From assembly GCA_035714115.1 (NCBI GenBank), contig DASTMO010000080.1:1-64000 (forward strand): a stretch of DNA of 64,000 bases, written 5' to 3'. A program made the position numbers and the translations under genes. This DNA is from CAMAVH01 sp035714115 (GTDB lineage Bacteria; Pseudomonadota; Alphaproteobacteria; SMXQ01). The notes under the pieces were generated by a model. That model searched no databases. It was not told the DNA's origin and saw only the letters and a program-made list of their open reading frames with translations. Of this stretch, positions 36,388 through 46,528 are shown one piece after another (within the stretch, counting starts at the first letter, position 1; every line of letters starts with the position of its first letter).

Positions 36388-36951
36388 ATGCGCACTTTCC
36401 CCCTGCTCCTCGTCGCCGGTCTCGTGTCCGCCTGCGCCGCCGGTGCGCCGCGCACCCTGTCCGAGCAATATGTCACCTACGATTACGGCGACTTCTTCCG
36501 CGTCGCCGACGGCAAGGACATGACTGTCGTCGTCCGCGGCAATCCCTTCGCTCTCAATCAGGCCGAGTTCGATCAGTTGGTCACCAGCAACATGGCCGCT
36601 ATCCCGCGCGGCCCGAAGACCAATTACACGACGGCGAAGAGCGCCAAGGCCGATCCCAATTACGAGGTGGTCTGGTTGTTCAACGGCCCGAACCTCAATC
36701 CGAACGAGCTGTGCAGCAAAGCGCAATCGGTCCCCAGCCAGTCGAGTCCGGCGAACCAGTTGCGCGTGATGGCGGCGTTCTGCCGTTTTGATCGCGCCAA
36801 CAGCTGGGTCGAAGGCTGGGTCGACGGCGGCCCCCAGGGCGTACCGCGCGAAGGCGTGATCACCCTGGTGCAGCAGATGACGCGCGAGTTGTTCCCGACG
36901 GTGAACCGCAACGACCCTCAGAAGGACAGTTGCAAAGGCCCGTTCTGCTGA
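36388..36951 (+). CDS. Putative lipoprotein, second copy
   Basis: A 187-residue lipoprotein, lipobox LVSAC at about 12-16. It keeps the same order of landmarks as its neighbour: an EVVWLFNGPNLNPNELC block, a second cysteine in AAFCRFD, and LVQQMTRELFPTVNR at the end, with an extra C-terminal CKGPFC. The cysteines could pair in the periplasm. RBS AGGAG precedes the ATG. Tandem duplication of an unknown envelope protein is the simplest reading. Confidence 0.82.
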   Translation: MRTFPLLLVAGLVSACAAGAPRTLSEQYVTYDYGDFFRVADGKDMTVVVRGNPFALNQAEFDQLVTSNMAAIPRGPKTNYTTAKSAKADPNYEVVWLFNGPNLNPNELCSKAQSVPSQSSPANQLRVMAAFCRFDRANSWVEGWVDGGPQGVPREGVITLVQQMTRELFPTVNRNDPQKDSCKGPFC

Positions 36952-37140
36952 GGCCGGCTATCGCCGCCCTCGGCGTCGCCTGACCGGAAAATTCCTAGGG
37001 AAACGGGTCAAATCGGCCACGCCCTGCGGAAAACCGCGCATTTTGGCCCCTTCTGTCACGGGAAAGTTTGACTTTTTCCGATAAACCCCCATTTCTAAGG
37101 CGGTTTTCAATCCCAAGAAGCTAGGACGCTATTTTACACG

Positions 37141-38862
37141 ATGAGTTTTGAAGCGCTCGGGCTCGGCCCGGAAGTCCTCCAAGCGGTGACGGACGCCGGT
37201 TATTCAGAGCCCACCCCCATCCAGGCCCAGGCCATTCCCCTGGTGCTGATGGGCCGCGACGTTCTCGGATGCGCCCAGACGGGCACCGGCAAGACAGCAT
37301 CCTTCACGTTGCCGATGATCGACATTCTTGCCGCCGGCCGCGCCAAGGCGCGCATGCCGCGCTCGCTCGTGCTCGCCCCGACCCGCGAACTGGCCGCTCA
37401 GGTGGCCAAGAGCTTCGAGACCTACGGCAAGTATCACAAGCTCAGCATGGCCCTGCTGATCGGCGGCGAAAGCTTCGGCCCGCAAGAGGCCAAGCTGGAT
37501 CGCGGCGTCGACGTGCTGATCGCCACGCCGGGCCGTCTGATCGACCATTTCGAGCGCGGCAAGATCCTGCTGAACGACGTGAAGATCCTGGTGATCGACG
37601 AAGCCGACCGCATGCTCGACATGGGGTTCATTCCGGACGTCGAACGTATCGTCAGCTTCCTGCCGAAGATCCGTCAGACGCTGTTCTTCTCGGCCACCTT
37701 CCCGCCGGAAGTCCGCCGCCTCGCCGATGCTTTCCTGATCAATCCGAAGCAGGTCACCGTCGCTCCGCCGGCCACCACCGCCTCCACCGTCGAGGCGTTC
37801 CAGGTGCGCTGCGCCAGCGACGATTACCTCAAGCGCGAAGCCCTGCGCGCCGTCATCAAATCCGAGACCGTCACCAACGCGCTGATCTTTTCGAACCGCA
37901 AGGTCGACGTCGACATCCTGGTGAAGTCGCTCAAGCGCCACGGCTTCTCGGTCGCCGGCATGCACGGCGACATGGCCCAGTCGGCCCGCACCGAAACGCT
38001 CGCCGCTTTCAAGAACGGCGATATCCAGCTGCTGGTGGCGACCGACGTCGCCGGCCGCGGCATCGATGTCGTCGGCCTGTCCCACGTCTTCAACTACGAC
38101 GTGCCGATCCATGCCGAAGACTATGTGCACCGCATCGGCCGCACCGGCCGCGCCGGCCGCAGCGGCCGCGCCTTCATGCTGGTGACGCCCGACGACACCA
38201 AGTTCCTCGACGCCATCGTTAAGATGACCGGCGGCAAAGAGATCGCCGTGCATAAGGTGCCCGAATACGAAGGCATCTCCGACGAGGAGTTCGCCGAACT
38301 CGCCGCCGAAGCCGCCACCAGCCGCGGCCGTCGTGGTCGCGGCGGCGCCAAGGGCGGACGCGGCAGCGACCGCTCCGGCAAGGGCAACGATCGCGGCCGT
38401 GGCCGCGACCGCAATCGCCGCAGCGAGCGCCCCCAAGAAGAGCGCGAGCCCGCGCCGCAGGCCGCAGCGCCCGTCGCGGCTGAAACGGTCGTCGAAACGG
38501 TGGCCGAGATGCCGCAACCGGACGAGACCGCCCTGCGCGAGGCTGCGGCCCAACAACATGACGCGCCGCGCCCCGAGACCGGCCGCGAGGAACGCCGCGA
38601 ACGCCGTCCGCGCCGCGACAATCGCCAGGACCACCGTCAGGACCACCGCCAGAACCAGCGCGGCTCCGATCGGAATCAAGATCGCAGCCAGGACCGCGCT
38701 GCCGCCGAGCGTCCCCAGCAAGATCGTCAGGACCGTAACCAGGAGCGTCGCGAGCGACGGCCGCGCAACGAGCCGCCCGAGCCGCAAGTCATCAGCTTTG
38801 GCGACAACATCCCGGCCTTCCTGATGCGCCCGGTGCGCAAGGTCACCGAGCAGACCGAATAG
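37141..38862 (+). CDS. DEAD-box ATP-dependent RNA helicase with a long basic tail (RhlE-like)
   Basis: A 573-residue helicase. The Q motif and motif I AQTGTGKTA (45-53), motif II IDEADRMLD, motif III SATF and motif VI HRIGRTGRAGR are complete. After about residue 375 comes a disordered tail: first an RGRRGRGG stretch, then an Ala/Glu/Pro linker, then repeated RQDxRQ and RRERRPR units, ending VISFGDNIPAFLMRPVRK. Such tails bind RNA. A TTGACT hexamer at 37068 with TTTCTA 18 bases later is a possible promoter. Confidence 0.94.
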   Translation: MSFEALGLGPEVLQAVTDAGYSEPTPIQAQAIPLVLMGRDVLGCAQTGTGKTASFTLPMIDILAAGRAKARMPRSLVLAPTRELAAQVAKSFETYGKYHKLSMALLIGGESFGPQEAKLDRGVDVLIATPGRLIDHFERGKILLNDVKILVIDEADRMLDMGFIPDVERIVSFLPKIRQTLFFSATFPPEVRRLADAFLINPKQVTVAPPATTASTVEAFQVRCASDDYLKREALRAVIKSETVTNALIFSNRKVDVDILVKSLKRHGFSVAGMHGDMAQSARTETLAAFKNGDIQLLVATDVAGRGIDVVGLSHVFNYDVPIHAEDYVHRIGRTGRAGRSGRAFMLVTPDDTKFLDAIVKMTGGKEIAVHKVPEYEGISDEEFAELAAEAATSRGRRGRGGAKGGRGSDRSGKGNDRGRGRDRNRRSERPQEEREPAPQAAAPVAAETVVETVAEMPQPDETALREAAAQQHDAPRPETGREERRERRPRRDNRQDHRQDHRQNQRGSDRNQDRSQDRAAAERPQQDRQDRNQERRERRPRNEPPEPQVISFGDNIPAFLMRPVRKVTEQTE

Positions 38863-38931
38863 CCGCAAGCGACGGCGGACCCTCTGCGATTTGCACAGTC
38901 CGCCGCATCAAACTCTTGCCGTTTTCGCCGC

Positions 38932-38962
38932 AACGCCGCGCCCAAAGCGCGGCGTTTCATTT
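38932..38962 (+). terminator. Terminator after the helicase gene
   Basis: AACGCCGCGC and GCGCGGCGTT (38932-38941, 38947-38956) form a 10-bp stem with loop CCAAA followed by TCATTTAT, about 70 bases after the stop. Confidence 0.75.
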
Positions 38963-39050
38963 ATGGGCCGCGCACAGCGCTTGCGCCATAACCGGCACGG
39001 CCTAAAATGCCCTCAGCGCATAGAGAAAAACAAAGCGCTGGGAGACTATC

Positions 39051-39965
39051 TTGCCATCCGTTTCGCCGTCCGCCGCAGCCCCCGTTGCGTTCGCCGCCCA
39101 AGCAGCTCTTGAACAAGCTCGCGGCCGCGTCGAGGTGTGTCCGCTGTCGCCCGCGCTCGGCGCGGAGATTCGCGGCGTCGACTTGCGCCAGCCGATCGAC
39201 GACGAGACGTTCCAGATCATCGCCGACGCTTGGCGCGACCATCTCGTCATCCTGTTTCGCGATCAGGCGATCGACGAGGAGCAGCAGGTGCGCTTCGCTC
39301 AGCGCTTCGGCGCGCTGCAAGGCCGCCCGCGTCCCGCCTCGATGCGGGCCGAGACCGCGGTGAAACATCCGGAGATCATGCTGGTCTCGAACATCCGCGA
39401 GAACGGCAAGCCGATCGGCTCGCTGCCCGACGGCGAAATGCAGTTCCACTCGGACATGTGCTACATCGAGAAACCGGCCAAGGGCACGTTCCTCTACGCC
39501 ATGGAGATTCCGAGCGAGGGCGGCGACACGCATTTTCTGAACATGTACGCCGCCTACGACTCCCTGCCCGCCGAGATCAAGGCGAAGCTCGAGGGTCGCA
39601 AAGCGGTCAACGTCTTCCAGTACGGCTCGACCAGCCGCGACGGCAACAATCCGAACTTCGACGAGCATCCGCACTACACCCATCCCATGGTGCGGCTGCA
39701 TCCGGACAGCGAGCGCAAGGCGCTGTTCATCAATCGACTGATGACCTGGTCGGTCGAAGGCATGGACAAGGCGGAAAGCGACAAGCTGCTTGACGAGCTG
39801 TTCGACCATATCGAGCAGCCGAAGTTCATCTACGAGCACAAATGGCGCGTTGGCGATCTCTTGCTGTGGGACAACCGCTGCACGCTGCACGCCCGCACCG
39901 ATTTCAGCGATAAAGAGCGGCGCCTCTTGCGCCGCTGCGTGATTCAGGGCGACAAGCCCTATTGA
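39051..39965 (+). CDS. TauD/TfdA-type Fe(II)/2-oxoglutarate dioxygenase, copy 1
   Basis: A 304-residue non-heme iron oxygenase. It opens with a low-complexity N-terminus, then PLSPALGAEIRGVDLRQPID, typical of the TauD group. The iron ligands are in FHSDMCY (His-x-Asp) and the distal histidine in TLHARTDF, with the 2-oxoglutarate arginine in RRLLRRC. The start is TTG at 39051 after GGGAG. It is followed by an FAH hydrolase and an MDR oxidoreductase, so it may begin breakdown of an ether- or carboxyl-bearing compound. Substrate unknown. Confidence 0.9.
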   Translation: MPSVSPSAAAPVAFAAQAALEQARGRVEVCPLSPALGAEIRGVDLRQPIDDETFQIIADAWRDHLVILFRDQAIDEEQQVRFAQRFGALQGRPRPASMRAETAVKHPEIMLVSNIRENGKPIGSLPDGEMQFHSDMCYIEKPAKGTFLYAMEIPSEGGDTHFLNMYAAYDSLPAEIKAKLEGRKAVNVFQYGSTSRDGNNPNFDEHPHYTHPMVRLHPDSERKALFINRLMTWSVEGMDKAESDKLLDELFDHIEQPKFIYEHKWRVGDLLLWDNRCTLHARTDFSDKERRLLRRCVIQGDKPY

Positions 39966-40023
39966 GTCTGGCCGGGGGTCCGGCTGTTTCGTCGACAAAC
40001 AGAAAACACACTGAGGAGGAATC

Positions 40024-41013
40024 GTGATCGACTTTCGTCTACTCAACTTCGCCGGCGCCAAGGGCAAAGCCATTCCGGGCATCAAAGTCGGCGAGGACGT
40101 GATCGATCTCACGATCGCCGCGCCGATCTACGAGCGCCGCGCCAAGAAGAAGCTGGGCTTCTCGGTCGATTCGACCCTTTCGATCCTGCAGAGCTGGAGC
40201 AAGGCCAAGACCGCGCTCGCCAAGCTTGCCACCGAACACACCAAGCTCGGCGCGAAGAGCCCCTACGCCAAAGCCACGAAGCCGCTCAAGCGCGTGAAGC
40301 TGCTGGCGCCGATCCTTTATCCCTCGACGGTGTTCTGCATCGCCGCCAACTACGCCGACCATCACGCCGAGATGGGCAGCAGCACCATGCCCGACAAGTC
40401 GATCATGCCGCCTGTCTTCTTCCAGAAGACCCCGGCGCAGACCGTCGTCGGCCATGGCGCGGAAATTCCGCTGCCGCACACCTCGACGCAGATCGACTGG
40501 GAAGCCGAGCTCGCCATCGTCATCGGCAAGCCCTGCTTCAACGTGCCGAAGGAAAAGGCCTTCGATTACATCGCCGGCTACATGGTGCTGAACGACATGT
40601 CGATCCGCGGCCCGAGCCGCGCCGACGCCGTCACTCCGGTGCAGAAGCAGTTCCGCGCCGACCGTTTCCGCCGCAAGAACTTCGACGGCTCCTGCCCCAC
40701 CGGCCCGTGGCTGACCCCGAAGGATTTGGTGAAGAACCCGTACGACCTGAAGATCCAGCTGTGGGTCAACGGCGATCTCAAGCAGAACGGCAATTCCGGC
40801 GCGATGCACTACAACATCGAAGAGCAGATCGCTTACCTCTCCGAGCATCTGACCCTGCAGCCCGGCGACGTCATCACCACCGGCACTCCGGCGGGCGTCG
40901 GCAAGGGCAAGGGCACCTACCTGAAAGCGGGCGACAAGATCACCACCACGGTGGGCAATCTCGGCACGCTGGAAACCAGCTTCGTGCCGTCCAAGAAGCC
41001 GACCAAGGCGTAA
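40024..41013 (+). CDS. Fumarylacetoacetate hydrolase family protein, copy 3
   Basis: A 329-residue FAH-fold enzyme, closest in the window to copy 2: PILYPSTVFCIAANYADHHAEM, IDWEAELAIVIG and LQPGDVITTGTPAGVG. At the place where copies 1 and 2 have an RD after the metal aspartate, this has MSIRGPS. Start GTG at 40024 follows GAGGAGGA. It lies 58 bases after the TauD-like gene and about 85 before the MDR gene, so the three probably form one transcript. Confidence 0.92.
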   Translation: MIDFRLLNFAGAKGKAIPGIKVGEDVIDLTIAAPIYERRAKKKLGFSVDSTLSILQSWSKAKTALAKLATEHTKLGAKSPYAKATKPLKRVKLLAPILYPSTVFCIAANYADHHAEMGSSTMPDKSIMPPVFFQKTPAQTVVGHGAEIPLPHTSTQIDWEAELAIVIGKPCFNVPKEKAFDYIAGYMVLNDMSIRGPSRADAVTPVQKQFRADRFRRKNFDGSCPTGPWLTPKDLVKNPYDLKIQLWVNGDLKQNGNSGAMHYNIEEQIAYLSEHLTLQPGDVITTGTPAGVGKGKGTYLKAGDKITTTVGNLGTLETSFVPSKKPTKA

Positions 41014-41098
41014 AGCCGAACATCCTTGCGGCCGGGGCGTTCGCGCTCCGGCCGTTCGCTTATCACCCGTTCGCTTATCTCAACGCGAGAGGACCCGC

Positions 41099-42151
41099 GT
41101 GAAAGCCATCGTCATCCATGAATACGGCGCCCCCGACGTTCTGAAATACGAGACCGTCCCCGATCCCGAGCCGCGCGACAACGAAGTCCGCATCAAGATC
41201 CACGCCGCCACCGTAAACATCACGCTCGACGTGATGGTGCGCCAGGGCAAGCAGACCCATCGCGGCATCACCCTGCCGCTGATTCCCGGCGTCGATTGCG
41301 CCGGCATCATCGACAAGGTCGGCAAGAACGTGAAGCGCTGGAAGGTCGGCGATCATATCGCCGCCGCCGGCCGCATGCCGCTCGACGACGTGCCGGAAAG
41401 CGCCGACTTCGACGCCTACGGCTATGACGGCCCGACCGGCATGATGGGCATCAAGCGCCCCGGCGGCTTCGCCGAGATGATCTGCGTGCCCGCCGCCACC
41501 GGCGACAAGCTGCCGAAGAACCTCGACTTCCGCGAGGCCGCCGTCATCGGCCGCCATTGCCCGACCGCCTGGAATCTGCTCGTCAACGTCGCCAAGCTGC
41601 AGCCCGGCGAATGGGTGATGATCATGGGCGCGACCGGCAATCTCGGCTCCATCGGCATCCAGATCGCTAAGCATGTGATCGGCGCGAAGGTCATTGCGGT
41701 CGCCGGCTCGCGCGAACGCGCAGACTATGGCCTGACTGTCGGGGCCGATTACGCGCTGGATTCCTCGACGCAAGATCTCGTCGCCGAGGTGAAGAAGATC
41801 ACCGGCGGCAAGGGCGTCAACGTGCTCTACGACAACATCGCCAATCCCGAGGTGCTGCCGAAGGCCTTCCACTGCCTCGGCATGAACGGCCGCCTCGTCA
41901 CGGCCGGCGCCCATGGCGGGCCGAACGCGATGATCGATTTCTTCCATCTCTACGACAACAAGATCACCATCTACGGCATGCCCGGCCATGATCCGGCCGA
42001 CCGGCCGAAATGCTACCAGGCCGCCGCCGACGGCAAGATCAAGGTGAAGATCGCCCATATCCTGCCGCTGTCGAAGGCCGCCGAGGCCCACCGCATGATC
42101 GAAAGCAGCCCGAGCGTCGGCAAGATCGTCCTCGATCCCACGCTCGGCTGA
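41099..42151 (+). CDS. Zinc-type alcohol dehydrogenase / quinone oxidoreductase-like MDR protein
   Basis: A 350-residue medium-chain reductase. The N-terminal GroES-like domain opens MKAIVIHEYGAPDVLKYETVP and has IPGVDCAGIIDKVG; the Rossmann part has MGATGNLGSIGIQIAKHVIGAKVIAV and a C-terminal AAEAHRMIESSPSVGKIVL. Structural-zinc cysteines are not evident, which favours the quinone oxidoreductase branch. GTG start. It closes the TauD-FAH cluster and is followed by a terminator. Confidence 0.9.
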   Translation: MKAIVIHEYGAPDVLKYETVPDPEPRDNEVRIKIHAATVNITLDVMVRQGKQTHRGITLPLIPGVDCAGIIDKVGKNVKRWKVGDHIAAAGRMPLDDVPESADFDAYGYDGPTGMMGIKRPGGFAEMICVPAATGDKLPKNLDFREAAVIGRHCPTAWNLLVNVAKLQPGEWVMIMGATGNLGSIGIQIAKHVIGAKVIAVAGSRERADYGLTVGADYALDSSTQDLVAEVKKITGGKGVNVLYDNIANPEVLPKAFHCLGMNGRLVTAGAHGGPNAMIDFFHLYDNKITIYGMPGHDPADRPKCYQAAADGKIKVKIAHILPLSKAAEAHRMIESSPSVGKIVLDPTLG

Positions 42152-42169
42152 GCCGCCTAGGAAGAAATT

Positions 42170-42210
42170 ACGCCCGCCGGTGATCCAACCTCTCCGGCGG
42201 GCGTATTTCA
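42170..42210 (+). terminator. Terminator after the MDR gene
   Basis: ACGCCCGCCGG (42170-42180) and CCGGCGGGCGT (42194-42204) form an 11-bp stem with a 13-base loop followed by ATTTCATTT. Confidence 0.75.
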
Positions 42211-42264
42211 TTTCAGGCTGGGACGATCGTCCCCGCTGTCCCATCTTCCCCCGTGAGGACCGCC

Positions 42265-42927
42265 ATGGACGATTCCCAGCCGTTTTCCCTGCTCGAACGC
42301 GACGACGAGCGCCAGACCGCCGCCGCGCCGCGCCGCAAATCCAAGCCGGCCGCGCCGCGCAAGCCGACCCGCGACGAAGCCGAAGCCGCCGTGCGCACCC
42401 TGCTGCGCTGGGCCGGGGACGACCCGACGCGCGAAGGCCTGATCGGCACACCGGACCGCGTCGTGCGCTCCTATGAGGAATTCTTCGCCGGCTACGAGGT
42501 CGATCCCAAATCGATCCTGGCGCGCACCTTCGAAGAGACCGACGGCTACGACGAAATGGTCGTGCTGCGCGACATCCGCTTCGAAAGCCATTGCGAGCAC
42601 CACCTCGTGCCGATCATCGGCAAGGCGCATATCGGCTACCTGCCGAACAAGCGCGTCGTCGGCATCAGCAAGCTCGCGCGCGTGCTCGAAGCCTACGCCA
42701 AGCGCCTGCAGATCCAGGAAAAGATGACCTCACAGATCGCCAACACGATCAACGACGTGCTGCAGCCGCGCGGCGTCGCCGTCGTCATCGAAGCCTCCCA
42801 TCAATGCATGACGACGCGCGGCGTGCACAAACCCGGCGTCGCCATGGTGACCAGCAAGATGCTGGGCGTGTTCCGCAGCGACGACAAGACCCGCCGCGAA
42901 TTCCTGTCGATGATCCGCGGCGAATAG
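42265..42927 (+). CDS. folE: GTP cyclohydrolase I
   Basis: A 220-residue enzyme that makes dihydroneopterin triphosphate, the first step to folate. Zinc and active-site residues are in RFESHCEHHLVPIIGKAHIGY and the end has ASHQCMTTRGVHKPG and TRREFLSMI. The first 35 residues are a Lys/Ala/Pro-rich extension common in alphaproteobacteria. ATG at 42265 is chosen because GAGGA lies just before it; a GTG at 42253 would add four residues. Confidence 0.97.
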   Translation: MDDSQPFSLLERDDERQTAAAPRRKSKPAAPRKPTRDEAEAAVRTLLRWAGDDPTREGLIGTPDRVVRSYEEFFAGYEVDPKSILARTFEETDGYDEMVVLRDIRFESHCEHHLVPIIGKAHIGYLPNKRVVGISKLARVLEAYAKRLQIQEKMTSQIANTINDVLQPRGVAVVIEASHQCMTTRGVHKPGVAMVTSKMLGVFRSDDKTRREFLSMIRGE

Positions 42928-42932
42928 CCGGC

Positions 42933-43649
42933 GTGGCCGCGCCCGTCCTGATTTTCGGCGCGACCGGCGGCGTCGGCGGCGCCCTCGCCCGCCGCCTCGC
43001 GGCCGATGGGCGTTCGCTGCATTTGGCCGGGCGCGACAGCGAAGCCCTAGCGGCTCTCGCAACGGAGATCGGAGCGGCGGCAACGCCCTTCGACGCTCTC
43101 GACGAAGCCAGTATCGCCGGCGCCGTTCGCGATGCCGGAGGCGAGCTTTCCGGGCTCGCCTTTTGCGTCGGCTCCATCCTCGTCAAGCCGCTCGCGCGCA
43201 GCAGCGCCGAAGAGATGCTCGCCGCCTATCGCCTGAATGCGATCGCGCCGATGATCGCCCTGCGCGAAGCCGCGCCGGCCTTGGCCGCCGGGGAAGGCGC
43301 TGCCGTGCTGTTCTCCAGCGTCGCCGCCGGCACCGGCTTTTCGGGTCACGCGGTGATCGGCAGCGCCAAGGCCGCCGTCGAAGGGCTGGCGCGTTCCGCC
43401 GCAGCGGAACTGGCACCCAAAATCCGCGTCAATTGCATCGCCCCGAGCCTGATGCAAACCAAGATGGCCGCGCTGATGACCGGCAACGAAGCGCTCGCCA
43501 AGGGCATCGCCAAGCTGCATCCCCTGAAGCGTCTGGGCGAAGCCGAGGATGCCGCCGCCCTCGCCGCGTTTCTGCTATCCCCGGCCGCTGGCTGGATCAC
43601 CGGCCAAGTCATCGGCGTCGATGGCGGGCGCTCCCGGCTGACCTGTTAG
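42933..43649 (+). CDS. Short-chain dehydrogenase/reductase-fold protein without the catalytic tyrosine
   Basis: A 238-residue Rossmann protein. The cofactor motif FGATGGVGGALARRLAADG and the end IAPSLMQTKMAAL and ITGQVIGVDGG are standard SDR. Where the YxxxK pair should be, the sequence is HAVIGSAKAAVEG: Lys146 is kept but the tyrosine place is Ile142. Ser128-Ser129 is kept. The start is GTG at 42933, 5 bases after folE, implying co-transcription. It could be a reductase using another acid, or a non-enzymatic SDR; any link to pterin metabolism is inference. Confidence 0.87.
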   Translation: MAAPVLIFGATGGVGGALARRLAADGRSLHLAGRDSEALAALATEIGAAATPFDALDEASIAGAVRDAGGELSGLAFCVGSILVKPLARSSAEEMLAAYRLNAIAPMIALREAAPALAAGEGAAVLFSSVAAGTGFSGHAVIGSAKAAVEGLARSAAAELAPKIRVNCIAPSLMQTKMAALMTGNEALAKGIAKLHPLKRLGEAEDAAALAAFLLSPAAGWITGQVIGVDGGRSRLTC

Positions 43650-43753
43650 GCCTCCGCAGGCCAGCTTCTAAGCCCTTGTCGTTGCCAGGGTTTTTCCCGG
43701 AGATTTGGCCCATTCCAGGCTTGACTCTCGGCCTCTGAAAGCCGATTTACTGC

Positions 43754-43778
43754 ATATCAGACTAAATTGGTCCGATAT
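43754..43778. promoter_or_regulatory. IscR type-1-like operator of the suf operon
   Basis: A 25-bp near-perfect palindrome: arms ATATC and GATAT at the ends, GAC and GTC inside, AAATT in the centre. It agrees with about 20 of 25 positions of the E. coli IscR type-1 pattern ATASYYGACTRWWWYAGTCRRSTAT. A TTGACT hexamer (43721-43726) lies upstream, so a bound regulator would block RNA polymerase, giving feedback repression by Fe-S status. Confidence 0.75.
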
Positions 43779-43839
43779 GCTGAGAACGGCTCGCAAATGA
43801 GCCTTTTCGCTGGTCGGACATCGTCATGCAGGTCCGCCG

Positions 43840-44292
43840 ATGATCCGCCTGAGCAAGCTGTCCGACTATGCCGTCCTCCTCATGAGCCGCATGGCCCATG
43901 CGCCGGACGCGGTGCATAACGCCGTCGATCTGGCCCAGCACAGCGGCGTGCCGACGCCGACCGTGAGCAAGCTGCTCGCCACCCTGACGCGCGGCGGCCT
44001 CCTCACCTCCGTGCGCGGCGCCAAGGGCGGCTACAGCCTTGCCAAACCGGCGCGCAGCATCACCGTCGCGGCGATCATCGAAGCCATCGACGGCCCCATC
44101 GCCATCACCAGCTGTCTGGAAAATCCCGGCGCTTGCGGCGTCGAAACGCTCTGCTCCTCGCGCAACGGCTGGGCCACTATCAACCGCGCGATCAGCGGCG
44201 CCCTTGAGGGCGTGACGCTGGCCGATCTCGCTGCGCCGATCATGTTCCCCGCCCCCGTTCGCCCGATCCCGGCAAACGAGAGCGTGGCGTAA
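43840..44292 (+). CDS. Rrf2/IscR-like Fe-S-sensing regulator of the suf operon
   Basis: A 150-residue winged-helix regulator opening MIRLSKLSDYAVLLMSRMA, with TPTVSKLLATLTRGGLL as recognition region and the wing VRGAKGGYSL. Cys92, Cys99 and Cys105 match the cluster-binding cysteines of IscR (92, 98, 104). It is the first gene of the suf operon, with an operator just upstream, so it should sense cluster supply and repress its own operon. Known relatives are labelled SUF-system Rrf2 regulators. Confidence 0.93.
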   Translation: MIRLSKLSDYAVLLMSRMAHAPDAVHNAVDLAQHSGVPTPTVSKLLATLTRGGLLTSVRGAKGGYSLAKPARSITVAAIIEAIDGPIAITSCLENPGACGVETLCSSRNGWATINRAISGALEGVTLADLAAPIMFPAPVRPIPANESVA

Positions 44293-44301
44293 GGAGCTTC
44301 C

Positions 44302-45756
<1,455 letters not shown>

Positions 45757-45768
45757 CCGGAGTCCGTC

Positions 45769-46518
<750 letters not shown>

Positions 46519-46528
46519 GGAAGAGGAC

